From assembly GCA_900470775.1 (NCBI GenBank), contig UCBZ01000061.1:1-43246 (forward strand): a stretch of DNA of 43,246 nucleotides, given 5' to 3'. Below the pieces are notes generated by a model, which was given only the letters and a program-made list of their open reading frames with translations, had not been told where the DNA came from and searched no databases. A program made the position numbers and the translations under genes. Of the stretch, positions 23,269-31,900 are shown in pieces. Origin of the DNA: Hyphomicrobiales bacterium (lineage in GTDB: Bacteria > Pseudomonadota > Alphaproteobacteria > Rhizobiales > Beijerinckiaceae). Each line of letters starts with the position of its first letter. Position 1 is the stretch's first letter.

Positions 23269-26100
23269 CTACCCGAACGCCCCGATCTCGTGCTGGATTG
23301 CGCCGGAAATCTCGCGCAGCAGCTCGAACAGCGCCTGCATCGGCGCGATCACGTCGCGATGCAGGGCCTCATAGGTTCCGCCCTCGCGCGGACCGGGCGG
23401 CTCGCCGAAATCGAGCCCGATCGTCGGGTCGGGCTTGAGCGGGAAGATCTCCGCCAGCAGGGACAGCGAGGCCGGCACGTCGAGCCGCAGCAGCCGCTCC
23501 ATCAGCGCCTCGCGGGTCACCCCAGAATGCGGGCGGAAATCCGGGATATGGCTGGAAAGCAGCCAGATGCTGTGCATCGCCGCCAGCCGCAGCGCATGCA
23601 GCGCCACCAGCCTGACCGGCATCTCCGGCGTGGCTTGCGTCGCACCCCTGAGCTTCAGCGCATCCGACGACAGCCGCCAGAACAGCCGCCTGAGCGCTGG
23701 CGCCAGTTCCAGCCGCGACAGCGCATCGCCGACCGCCAGCAGTTCGGCACGGCGGCCGTCCCGGGAGGTCCGTCGCGCCCGGTCGAACCAGCTTCCGGGG
23801 TCGAGCGAGTCGAGATAGGCCCGCAGCACGTCGAGATCGCTCGCCGCCATCGCATGCTCGGCCAGCCGATAGGCCCGGTCGAAGCGGTCGGAGCGCTCGC
23901 GCATCGCGTTGAACAGATCAGGCGCGCGCGAGGCCGCCTGGCCGATGCCGTGGACGCTGTTGGCGAGCCAGCCGAGCTGCTGCAGGATCGCGTTGTTGGG
24001 GATGGCGCGCAGCTCGCGCGGATGGCGGATGCGCGTCGGCCCGCCGGCATCGCTCTGGCGCGCGGCAGGCCGCGAGCCCGTCTTGTCGAGCAGCGACGGC
24101 CCGAAAGTGCCGATCAGCGCGGCATAGCCGGGGTCGTCGACCAGCGTCGTCATCTCCTCACGCACGGTCTGGAAGAACTCGGTCGCGAAATCCGGCTCGT
24201 CATAGATCGGGTCCGACACCGGCTGGTCGGCCGGCGCTAGCACGGCCTCGGCGATGCGCCCCATCGTTGCCGCCGCCAGCTTCGGCGTGCCGAACAGCAT
24301 ATAGCCGTCGCTGCCCTGGAAGCTGGTCTCGCGCACCGTCTTGACCCCGGCCTTGGCGAAGGCGGCCCGCGCCCAGGCCGGTTCGAGATAGGCCAGCCGG
24401 TCGGCGAGGCTGCCGGGATGGGCGCCCCGACCGGCGGATTCACCATGGGTGTCGAAGATCACCAGCTCGACATCGGCCAGGTCGTAGCGGACCAGAAGCT
24501 CGCAGATCCGGATGCGCAGCCGCTCGATCCAGAAGGTTGCCGCGACCTGGCCGATATAACGCCCGGAATCGGAATAGCCGAACTGGATGCAGAACCGGCC
24601 ATGGCGCTTGAGATAGGCGCGGAAATGCGGGCTGCGCAGCGCCTCGTCGATGATGCGCGGCCCCTGCTCCAGCGCGTCCGCGGTCTCGAACAGTGGCGAG
24701 ATCTCGACCCGATCGGCGATGCCGAAGCGGCTGGCGAGCCAGAGCGCGCAGAGCAGCGTGTAGCCCGTCTCGGTCTCGGCGACGAGGAAGCGCACCGCCT
24801 TGGTGCCGTCGACATGCTTCACGATCTGCGCGATCGTCATCAGCATGCGCGTCGCCGAGGCGCGCTCGGCCGCCAGCGCCCCGAAATCGATCGCGATCGG
24901 CTCGACCTTGGCGAGCGCCGCATTCACCGCCGTCAGGAAGGCGCGCCGCTGCGCCGGCTGGGTCGGTTCCTCGTCGAGCGGAATGACCGCGCGCATCGCA
25001 TTGTGAAGCTGCGAGGCGTTGAGCCGGAAATGCGGCAGCGCGATCGAGACGCCATGCGCCGCGCAGCCGGCCTTGACGAGGCAGAGCGCCATCGTCGTCT
25101 CGTCGTCGTCTGATATCGCGAGCGCGTCGTCGAGCGCCGCGATCAGGCGCGAGGCCTCGGGCAGCGCCGTCTCGCGCTCGTTGACCAGCGCCAGGGCGAA
25201 GGCCTGCAGGGCCGGCAGCGTCGGCTGCGAGGTGATCGGCGGTGCCAGCGCGAGTTGCCGATCGACCGCCGCCAGAGCCTGCTCCACCAGATCGCGCACG
25301 CCTGTGGTCGCCGCATTCGCGGGCAGCTTCTCCAGGATGCGGGCGAACTGCCCCTGCTTCGATTCCAGCCGGTAGCGCAGCGTGTCCCACCAGCCGATAT
25401 CGGTGCGCCCATCCGTATCGCAGCCGACCCAGGAGCCCAGGATCACCGGGCGCGGCGCAAGCTCAGCCCAGCGCTGCGGCCAGCGGTCGCGGGCGACGCG
25501 CAGCACGGCGGCGTTGAGCGCGTCGATCGCGTTGCGGGCATGGCGCACGGCGTAGCGGGCCTGTTCGAACTCGTCCTGCAGGGTGATCTTGCCGTCGGGC
25601 CGGAAGGACAGCGCCGGATCGTCGATCACGCCGTCTCCGGCAATGCCGCCAGAGGCGAGATCGGCCAGCGCATGCGCCAGCTTGCGGCTCATGCCGAAGG
25701 TCGGATGGGCGGTGAAGACGGCCGCGAAGCGCACACGCTCGACCGCTGCCTTGAAGCTCTCGAAGGGCTGGGCATGCGATGCCGCCGCATCCGCCAGCCC
25801 TTCGGCCAATGTGGCGAAAGCCTGCTCGCCATCGCCCTCCATGCCGACATAACGCGCGACGCGACGGGCACGCTGCCGCAAGGCCTCACGGCCCAGCAGC
25901 CTGACGAGATCCTGCGCCGCCTCGACGGGAAGCTCGCCGCGATCCATCCGGCGCGTCAGCCACAGCGTCACCCGCAGCACCGGATTGCCGAACGGGTCCT
26001 CCCGCGAATCGCTGCGTGCCTGCGCGATCTCGGCCTGGAGTTGGGCGGCCAGCCCTACCGCCACATCGCCCGACATCGGAACCTCAGCCCTATCGTTCAT
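23269..26100 (-). CDS. ppc: Divergent phosphoenolpyruvate carboxylase homologue
   Basis: A 943-residue protein with the length and overall order of bacterial PEP carboxylase, which makes oxaloacetate from PEP and bicarbonate. Shared landmarks include FTAHPT near residue 130, GSWVGCDTDG near 222, PLFET at 469-473 and GYSDS at 508-512. However, the catalytic TAHPTE reads TAHPTF. The GRGGxxGRGG glycine loop reads HGESAGRGAHP (552-562), the QPPG..RVTEQGE stretch is not recognisable, and the C-terminus lacks QNTG. It may be a specialised or inactive paralogue. The start at 26100 excludes ten residues read from upstream DNA. It is divergent from the M20 amidohydrolase. Confidence 0.82.
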   Translation of the reverse strand: MNDRAEVPMSGDVAVGLAAQLQAEIAQARSDSREDPFGNPVLRVTLWLTRRMDRGELPVEAAQDLVRLLGREALRQRARRVARYVGMEGDGEQAFATLAEGLADAAASHAQPFESFKAAVERVRFAAVFTAHPTFGMSRKLAHALADLASGGIAGDGVIDDPALSFRPDGKITLQDEFEQARYAVRHARNAIDALNAAVLRVARDRWPQRWAELAPRPVILGSWVGCDTDGRTDIGWWDTLRYRLESKQGQFARILEKLPANAATTGVRDLVEQALAAVDRQLALAPPITSQPTLPALQAFALALVNERETALPEASRLIAALDDALAISDDDETTMALCLVKAGCAAHGVSIALPHFRLNASQLHNAMRAVIPLDEEPTQPAQRRAFLTAVNAALAKVEPIAIDFGALAAERASATRMLMTIAQIVKHVDGTKAVRFLVAETETGYTLLCALWLASRFGIADRVEISPLFETADALEQGPRIIDEALRSPHFRAYLKRHGRFCIQFGYSDSGRYIGQVAATFWIERLRIRICELLVRYDLADVELVIFDTHGESAGRGAHPGSLADRLAYLEPAWARAAFAKAGVKTVRETSFQGSDGYMLFGTPKLAAATMGRIAEAVLAPADQPVSDPIYDEPDFATEFFQTVREEMTTLVDDPGYAALIGTFGPSLLDKTGSRPAARQSDAGGPTRIRHPRELRAIPNNAILQQLGWLANSVHGIGQAASRAPDLFNAMRERSDRFDRAYRLAEHAMAASDLDVLRAYLDSLDPGSWFDRARRTSRDGRRAELLAVGDALSRLELAPALRRLFWRLSSDALKLRGATQATPEMPVRLVALHALRLAAMHSIWLLSSHIPDFRPHSGVTREALMERLLRLDVPASLSLLAEIFPLKPDPTIGLDFGEPPGPREGGTYEALHRDVIAPMQALFELLREISGAIQHEIGAFG

Positions 26101-26264
26101 CGCGTTGCCCTCCCGCCCAACACTAGGCAAGTTTCGGACCGATAGGTGAGGTCGCTCGGCGGACGCAGTGTCTTGCCGAGTTGGAATGTGTTGTGCTGAC
26201 GCGGCATGTGTCTTGCTGAACCGAAAACCGAACGGCCGCCCGTCGCCGCAACGCGTCGCGGCCC

Positions 26265-27497
26265 ATGTCTTTCAGCCTCGAAAGCCCGCCAGCCATGCCG
26301 CCCGTCGATACCGCCGCGTTCCTGCAGGATCTCTATGAATTGCGCCGGATCGGCGCCTTCCGGACCGGCGTGCATCGACCGACCTATTCGCCTGAGGACA
26401 TGGAGTCGCGCCGCTGGCTCGTTGCGAAGCTGACCGAATGCGGGCTTGAGGCCGCGATCGACGGCATCGGCAATGTCTATGGGCGCCATCGCGGGCAAGG
26501 CCCGCATCTCCTGGCCGGCAGCCATATCGAATCGCAGAATGAGGCCGGCTGGCTCGATGGCGCGCTCGGTGTCGTCGCAGGACTCGCGCTCGCCCGGGCC
26601 GGCCTGCCGGTCGATGTCTGCGCCTTTGCCGACGAGGAAGGCCATTTCAGCATCGGCTTTCCCGGCAGTCGCTCCATCATCGGCGAGCTCACCGAGGACG
26701 CCATCGACCGCGCCACCAACCGCACCGACGGCACACCGATGCGCGAGGCCCTGCGCGCGGCGGGTCTCGAAGGCCTGCCGCGCCGGCAGCTCGAAGCCGG
26801 CCGCCACAAGGGCTATTTCGAGATGCATATCGAACAGGGCACGCAGCTCGAAACCGCAGGCCTGCAGATCGGCGTCGTCACCGGCATCGTCGCGATCTGG
26901 CAATGGCGGATCGTCGTCGAGGGCCAGCAGGATCATGCCGGCGGCACGACCATGGCCGAGCGCAAGGATGCCGGCCTGAGCGCGGTTCGCCTGCTCGCGG
27001 CGATCGACGCCGAATTCCCGCGCATCTGCGGGCCGCGCAGCACCTGGACGACGGGAAAGATCCTGCTCGAGCCGGGTGCGCCCAACATTATTCCGGGGCG
27101 TGCGGAGATTCTCTTCCAGTTCCGCGACGTCTCGGTGCCGATCCTCGAAAGGCTGGAGGCTGGCTTGCGGGCGCTGGTCCAGGAGGCCAACCGGCGCGAG
27201 CGCTGCACGATCACGCTCGAACCGGTGTCGAAGGCCATTCCGGCGCTCTGCGATCCCCAGATGATGCAGGCACTGTCGGAGGCCGCCGCCGAATTCGCGC
27301 CTTCGAGCTGGCAGGAGATGCCATCCGGCGCCGGTCACGACGCGCAGGTCATCGCGCGGCGCATGCCGGCCGCGATGCTCTTCGTCCCCTCGATCGGCGG
27401 CATCTCGCATCACTGGTCCGAGGACACCCGGGACGAGGATCTGGCTCTCGGAATGCGCGTGCTGCACCGCGCCGCCGAGCGCTTTCTCGCAAGCTAG
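26265..27497 (+). CDS. M20-family Zn-dependent hydrolase (N-carbamoyl-amino acid / allantoate amidohydrolase type)
   Basis: A 410-residue cytoplasmic metallo-amidohydrolase of the HyuC/AllC group. Metal-ligand motifs appear in order: GSHIESQNEAGWLDGALGV near residue 85, ADEEGHFS near 125, EMHIEQG near 190, and SIGGISHHWSE near 377. The group usually has GSHxDS at the first site, so GSHIES is a small departure. The SGAGHDAQ motif near 353 is intact. It would release ammonia or carbamate from ureido compounds. No hydantoin or purine-degradation genes are adjacent. MPPVDT at 26295 is an alternative start. Confidence 0.9.
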   Translation: MSFSLESPPAMPPVDTAAFLQDLYELRRIGAFRTGVHRPTYSPEDMESRRWLVAKLTECGLEAAIDGIGNVYGRHRGQGPHLLAGSHIESQNEAGWLDGALGVVAGLALARAGLPVDVCAFADEEGHFSIGFPGSRSIIGELTEDAIDRATNRTDGTPMREALRAAGLEGLPRRQLEAGRHKGYFEMHIEQGTQLETAGLQIGVVTGIVAIWQWRIVVEGQQDHAGGTTMAERKDAGLSAVRLLAAIDAEFPRICGPRSTWTTGKILLEPGAPNIIPGRAEILFQFRDVSVPILERLEAGLRALVQEANRRERCTITLEPVSKAIPALCDPQMMQALSEAAAEFAPSSWQEMPSGAGHDAQVIARRMPAAMLFVPSIGGISHHWSEDTRDEDLALGMRVLHRAAERFLAS

Positions 27498-27581
27498 GTT
27501 GGGGACCCAACCCGCGTCCATCATGAGGGTCGGCAGGTACACAGCTGCCTGCCCGATTATGTCTCATAATATGACCGGCGC

Positions 27582-27606
27582 GGAACTTTATTGCTTCTGA
27601 AGCGTT
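27582..27606 (+). promoter_or_regulatory. EcfG-type general stress promoter, GGAAC-N16-CGTT
   Basis: The -35 GGAAC (27582-27586) and the -10 CGTT (27603-27606) are separated by exactly 16 bases, the alphaproteobacterial sigma-EcfG consensus. It points at the HWE kinase gene but lies about 330 bases before its likely start, so the transcript would have a long leader. Confidence 0.55.
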
Positions 27607-27677
27607 AATTTCGTTGAATAGGGCCAGCTACTCGCGCTATCCTTGTGGGCGGCTCAAATAGCATCCAATTCGATCGA

Positions 27678-27875
27678 TCATAGGATCGAAACCGTGCTGC
27701 TTGCGGATTTGCAAAAGGCGTCCGCTCCGAGCAGCCCGTCGACATGGCTCAGCATGCCTTCGGTTTCATCGCTCCAGCGACCGGCCGGATTGCCCAATCT
27801 CAGAAACAGCTTGCCGTCAGGGTCGGCGTTTCCGCTTCGAAAGCCTGCTTCCCATAGAGCGGCGATCGCCGTCAT
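27678..27875 (-). CDS. Possible small hypothetical protein
   Basis: A 65-residue frame (MTAIAALWEAGFRSG...) in the leader of the kinase gene, on the opposite strand. Codon choice looks genuinely coding (mostly G/C third positions, no rare-codon runs), and the segment GKLFLRLGNPAGRWSDET reads like a real protein. No ribosome-binding site is evident and I know no family. If it is not a gene, the 27498-27934 interval holds only the EcfG-type promoter. Confidence 0.35.
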   Translation of the reverse strand: MTAIAALWEAGFRSGNADPDGKLFLRLGNPAGRWSDETEGMLSHVDGLLGADAFCKSASSTVSIL

Positions 27876-27934
27876 CAGCGGAAGCGGCAGCTGCTGCGGC
27901 AGGAATGCCGTCGAACACAGAAAAGAGCTGCGGC

Positions 27935-28987
27935 ATGTCCAGAATCGCGCCCAAGAGCGACGAGCAAAAAGGTGCCGAAGCCGAGGTCGACAGCTTCCGA
28001 AAAGATCTGGGCCCCTTCGTGGTCGCGGCCGAAACGACACGCATGGCGATGGTGTTCACCGACGCGAAGGCGCATGGCAACCCGCTGATTTTTGCCAATG
28101 ACAGCTTCCTCCTGCTCACCGGCTACGAGCGCGAGGAGGTGCTCGGCCAGAGCTTCGATTTCCTGTTGGCGCCGGGCACGGACGCCACGACGCTGGCGAT
28201 GCTCGAAGGCGAGTTCGAAAGCCAGGGCCAGAGCGGCACGGAGAATGCCTACCGTCGCAAGGACGGCAGCGAATTCTGGGCCGCGACCTTTATCAGCCCC
28301 GTCCTGGATGAAGCCGGCGCCGTGGTGATGCATTTCGCTTCGTTCGTGGACATGACCAAGCACAGGGATCAGCGCGCGCAGTCCAGGATGCTGATCGACG
28401 AACTCAACCATCGGGTGAAGAATACCCTGTCGACGGTGCAGTCGATCGTCTGGCAGGCCTTGCGCAATGCCGACCCGGTCACGCTGCGCGACACGATCGA
28501 ATCGCGCCTCTTTGCCCTGTCCCGGTCGCATGATCTCCTGACCCTCGAGCATTGGGAGAGCGCGAAACTGGCCGATGTGGTCAAGACGGCCATGGAGCCT
28601 TTCGGGATCGCCAACGGTAGATCGGAGCGTTTTTCGATCCGGGGCAGCAGTGTTCGCATTCCCCCTAAGGCGACGCTGGCGCTTGGGATCGCACTCCACG
28701 AACTGGCGACGAATGCCGTCAAATACGGTGCATTTTCCAATGCGACGGGCTCCATCTCGATCTCGTGGGCAATAGAGCCATCGCGGGCAGGCAAACGGCT
28801 GGTGCTGCATTGGCGCGAGAAGGATGGACCGCCGGTCTCGCCGCCATCCAGAAAGGGCTTCGGTTCGCAGGCGATCGAGCGCGGATTGGCGCATGAACTG
28901 GACGGCTTGGTAGAACTCGAATTCCGGCCCGATGGTCTGGCCTGCATGATCTCCATTCCAGCGCCGCAGGCGGACATCCATGAGTAA
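27935..28987 (+). CDS. HWE-family sensor histidine kinase with a LOV-like PAS domain
   Basis: A 350-residue soluble kinase. Residues about 40-140 form a PAS domain with LOV-like surroundings (NPLIFANDSFLLLTGYERE), but the photoactive Cys position is Phe74 (GQSFDFLL instead of GRNCRFLQ). The HWE kinase core follows: phospho-acceptor His159 in ELNHRVKNTL, N-box HELATNAVKYGAF with Asn260, and the WxE motif as HWREKDG (293-295). The G-box is GFGSQAIERGL. The start at 27935 has AAGAG upstream; 27905 is an alternative. It overlaps the receiver gene by eight bases. HWE kinases with this architecture often feed the PhyR general stress pathway. Confidence 0.92.
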   Translation: MSRIAPKSDEQKGAEAEVDSFRKDLGPFVVAAETTRMAMVFTDAKAHGNPLIFANDSFLLLTGYEREEVLGQSFDFLLAPGTDATTLAMLEGEFESQGQSGTENAYRRKDGSEFWAATFISPVLDEAGAVVMHFASFVDMTKHRDQRAQSRMLIDELNHRVKNTLSTVQSIVWQALRNADPVTLRDTIESRLFALSRSHDLLTLEHWESAKLADVVKTAMEPFGIANGRSERFSIRGSSVRIPPKATLALGIALHELATNAVKYGAFSNATGSISISWAIEPSRAGKRLVLHWREKDGPPVSPPSRKGFGSQAIERGLAHELDGLVELEFRPDGLACMISIPAPQADIHE

Positions 28988-29342
28988 GCCACTGTCCGGC
29001 CGCAACATCCTCCTCGTCGAAGATGAGATGATGCTCGTCATGCTGATCGAGAGCATGCTGGACGATCTTGGCAGCCAGTCCGTCAGCGCTGCCGCCAATG
29101 TCCGGCAGGGCCTCGACCTGATCGACGGTCAGGTCTTCGACGCCGCCATGCTGGATGTGAACCTGAATGGCGAGACCAGCTTTCCGGTTGCCGATGCCCT
29201 CGCCGCACGCGGCATTCCTTTCGTGTTTTCCTCGGGCTACGGCATCGACGGTCTGACGGAGCGTTTTCGCGACAGGCCTGTGCTAAAGAAGCCGTTTCAA
29301 TATGAGGAACTCGCCGGCATGTTCGAACGTCTGTTCGCATGA
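28980..29342 (+). CDS. Single-domain response regulator (FAT-GUY-like receiver)
   Basis: A 120-residue stand-alone receiver. The acidic pair is E14/D15 (LVEDE), the phospho-acceptor is Asp59 (MLDVNLNG), and the conserved Lys is in VLKKPF near 103. The IPFVFSSGYG segment resembles the FAT-GUY motif of alphaproteobacterial receivers that partner HWE kinases. It has no output domain, so it must pass phosphate onward or act by protein contact. It overlaps the kinase gene by eight bases (translational coupling). Confidence 0.93.
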   Translation: MSKPLSGRNILLVEDEMMLVMLIESMLDDLGSQSVSAAANVRQGLDLIDGQVFDAAMLDVNLNGETSFPVADALAARGIPFVFSSGYGIDGLTERFRDRPVLKKPFQYEELAGMFERLFA

Positions 29343-29528
29343 TTGGTTCTGCCTTGTCTTCGAGCCTTGGCGACACTTCGGGCCACAGACGACAGCGACG
29401 CGGCGGATGTGATCTTTAAAATAGAAAGCCGCCTCGGGCAGGGGCTATCCTGCCTTTGGCAGCGCAATCCTGGACAGCCCGTAATATATGAAGCAAGCCA
29501 TGCGGATTTCAGCGCAACAACCGCAAAA

Positions 29529-29581
29529 TTAATGATTTGTTAACCATCTCGCGCGGCAATGGAAAGGTTAAGATTCATTAA
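29529..29581. promoter_or_regulatory. CtrA-type boxes upstream of the Hpt gene
   Basis: A perfect TTAA-N7-TTAA lies at 29529-29543 (spacer TGATTTG). A second TTAA-N6-TTAA lies at 29568-29581, the inverted repeat GTTAAgattcaTTAAC. The Hpt start codon follows 30 bases later. Base composition here is markedly AT-rich for the window. Confidence 0.5.
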
Positions 29582-29611
29582 CGTTTCGCCAGTTGAAATC
29601 ACGGGTGCCCC

Positions 29612-30022
29612 ATGGCCACGACCGTCGATAAAGCGACCCGCCAGAACCCGATTTCAGCCCGGCGCCGTCAACAGGTGCCGCAGACGCATTCCGGCTGGGA
29701 CATGATCGCCCTGGACAATCTGACGGCCCATATCGGCACCGAGAAAGTCACGCATTCCCTGCAGATGTTCACGATGTCATTGGCGCAAAGCCTCATCATC
29801 ATGAAAGACTACAGCATCGATTTTCAGCGCCAGCGGCATGAAGTCCATGATCTCGCTTCGGTGAGCGGCTTCCTCGGCTTCAGCGATCTGTTTCATGCCT
29901 GCCTGACCCTGCTCGCGCAAAATCGGTCCTCGGTCGAACGGCGCGAGACGGTGATCGCCGCCATCGAGCAGGCCCTGATGGAGGCCACGGTCTATCTGGC
30001 CGCGATGGCACGCCCGCACTGA
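29612..30022 (+). CDS. Hpt-domain phosphotransfer protein
   Basis: A 136-residue all-helical protein. The Hpt phosphorylation motif is visible as EVHDLASVSGFLGFSDLFHA with acceptor His79, matching the family HxLK/ASxxGxLG pattern. The N-terminal 30 residues are basic and probably disordered. It contains no kinase or receiver domain. It lies 270 bases after the receiver gene, close enough to serve that kinase-receiver pair. It has its own CtrA-type boxes, so it may be regulated separately. Confidence 0.75.
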   Translation: MATTVDKATRQNPISARRRQQVPQTHSGWDMIALDNLTAHIGTEKVTHSLQMFTMSLAQSLIIMKDYSIDFQRQRHEVHDLASVSGFLGFSDLFHACLTLLAQNRSSVERRETVIAAIEQALMEATVYLAAMARPH

Positions 30023-30245
30023 ACCGACCGGGTTCGAGACCGGGTCTTGCGATCCGCGACCGGCCCCGATCTTGACTCTCCGGACCAGGGGCCGAGGCGA
30101 TCCACAACGTTCGCGTAGCTTCGGCGCCCGGCCGGGCCATGCGTCGGGCGCAGGCTGCTGCACGCCACCGAAGCTTGTCACGCCACGACACCGTCCTGCA
30201 TAGAACGCGCCCGACGCCCCGCCGTCCCGTCCCGAAAGCGCCCGC

Positions 30246-31205
30246 GTGAACCGCGCAGTCCGACCGCCGGATACGGCGCCCGCCGCCCTCGTCGACAAGC
30301 ACGGCGAAACCGATCATGCGGCCGCGCGTCATCGGCTCTGGCTTGGCCTCGGCTGCGGATTGCTGACGAGCCTGATCTGGGGGGTGCAGGCAGTCGTCTC
30401 GCGCCAGTCCGTGGCCGATGGCCTGAGCGCGGCCGACGTCACGATCCTGCGTTTCGCGGTCGCCTCGCTCCTGTTGCTGCCGCTCGCGCTGCGGCGGATG
30501 CGGCCCTTCCCGGTCGGCAGGCTCGGCTGGCGGCGCGCGCTGGTCCTGACGGCGCTTGCCGGCGCGCCTTATGCGCTGGTCCTGGTCGCCGGGGCCGCCT
30601 TTGCCCCTGCCCTGCATGCCTCGGTGATCGTGCCGGGGCTGATTCCCGTCATGACCGTGGCGCTGGCCTTCGCCGTGATGGGCGAGCGTCCGGGCATCCT
30701 GCGCCTGCTCGGGCTCGCCCTCGTGCTCGCCGGCATCTGCGCCTTCGGCTGGCAGGCCTTCGGCCCGATCGGAACCCAGGAAAGCGCCTGGATCGGCGAT
30801 CTCTTCTTCGTCGCCAACGCGGTGCTGTGGTCGGTCTTCGGCCTGCTGGCGCGGCGCTGGGGCACTGAGGCCATCGACGTCACGATCGCGACCTGCCTGC
30901 TTTCGCTGCTTCTGCTGCCGGTCTTCGCGCTGATCATGCCGATCCGGCTCGGCGAGGTCGCCTGGCCAGCGATTGCGCTGCAGGCGGTCTATCAGGGCGC
31001 GCTGGTCGGTGTCGGCGCGCTGTTTCTCTATACCAAGGCGGTCGAACTGCTCGGCGCCGCGCGCGCGACCCTGTTCCTGCCGCTGAACCCGGTCGTCACC
31101 GCGCTCGCTGGCGCGGTGCTGTTGGGCGAGTATCCGTCCACGATCGAGGTCGCGGGCATGCTGCTGGTCATCGCGGGGATGAGCGTGGCTCTGAGGGCGC
31201 GGTAG
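30246..31205 (+). CDS. DMT-superfamily transporter (EamA domains)
   Basis: A 319-residue inner-membrane carrier with ten predicted segments and two EamA repeats (about 38-165 and 178-315). The second repeat ends in the typical FLPLNPVVTALAGAVLLGEY. The start is the GTG at 30246; no ATG lies before the first membrane segment. Family members export amino acids or metabolites; the substrate is unknown. It is convergent with the xanthine phosphoribosyltransferase gene. Confidence 0.92.
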   Translation: MNRAVRPPDTAPAALVDKHGETDHAAARHRLWLGLGCGLLTSLIWGVQAVVSRQSVADGLSAADVTILRFAVASLLLLPLALRRMRPFPVGRLGWRRALVLTALAGAPYALVLVAGAAFAPALHASVIVPGLIPVMTVALAFAVMGERPGILRLLGLALVLAGICAFGWQAFGPIGTQESAWIGDLFFVANAVLWSVFGLLARRWGTEAIDVTIATCLLSLLLLPVFALIMPIRLGEVAWPAIALQAVYQGALVGVGALFLYTKAVELLGAARATLFLPLNPVVTALAGAVLLGEYPSTIEVAGMLLVIAGMSVALRAR

Positions 31206-31237
31206 GCGCTGGCTCGCAAGCAGCCACGGAACGCCTC

Positions 31238-31747
31238 TCAGCCCTTGTGATCCTTGGCGATCGGCTCGACATAGGACAGCCCCATATCCCAGGGGAAATA
31301 GATCCAGGTGTCCTGGCTGACCTCGGTGACGAAGGTGTCGACGGTCGGCACGCCGGCGGGCTTGGCATAGACCGTGGCGAAATGGGCGTTGGGCAGCATT
31401 TCGCGCACGACGCGCGCGGTCTTGCCGGTATCAGTCAGGTCGTCGACGACGAGCACGCCCTTGCCCTTCCCGTCCCCGATCGCCTTGATCGAAGGCGCGA
31501 CATCCTTCAGCACTTGGAGCTCCGACTGGTTCTTGTAGTCGTGATAGCTCGCGACGCAGACCGTCTCGATCAGGCGCAGGCCGAGCTCCCGGCAGATGAT
31601 CGCGGCCGGAACCAGCCCGCCGCGGGTGATGCAGACGATCGCCTCGAACGGCCCCTTCTCGGCCAGACGCCAGGCAAGCGCACGGGCATCGCGGTGGAAT
31701 TGGTCCCAGGAGACGGGGAAGGCCTTGTTGGAGGTCGGTTCGGCCAT
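31238..31747 (-). CDS. gpt: Xanthine phosphoribosyltransferase
   Basis: A 169-residue purine-salvage enzyme that converts xanthine or guanine plus PRPP to nucleotide in the cytoplasm. The PRPP-binding motif is VLVVDDLTDTGKT near residue 95. The CITRGGLVPA loop near 41 and the C-terminal TWIYFPWDMG match Gpt. The start at 31747 gives the normal length. It follows the molybdopterin-binding gene on the same strand with a 153-base gap. Confidence 0.96.
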   Translation of the reverse strand: MAEPTSNKAFPVSWDQFHRDARALAWRLAEKGPFEAIVCITRGGLVPAAIICRELGLRLIETVCVASYHDYKNQSELQVLKDVAPSIKAIGDGKGKGVLVVDDLTDTGKTARVVREMLPNAHFATVYAKPAGVPTVDTFVTEVSQDTWIYFPWDMGLSYVEPIAKDHKG

Positions 31748-31900
31748 GGCACGCGGCTCCGGGCTGATCACGGCGCCAAGCGCGCCCTTCCTGTCCGAAA
31801 CCCTATCGGCGGCCCGCTGGCAAGAGGCGATGCCGCCGCCATCCCCAGATGCGGGAACGCTGTGGCATCCGGGCGTCGAAGCCGTGCCCGGCGACGGGTC

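Noticed and set aside
26265..27497. Specific call as allantoate amidohydrolase (allC)
   Set aside because: The M20 group includes carbamoylases and several amidohydrolases that share these motifs, and no purine genes are adjacent.
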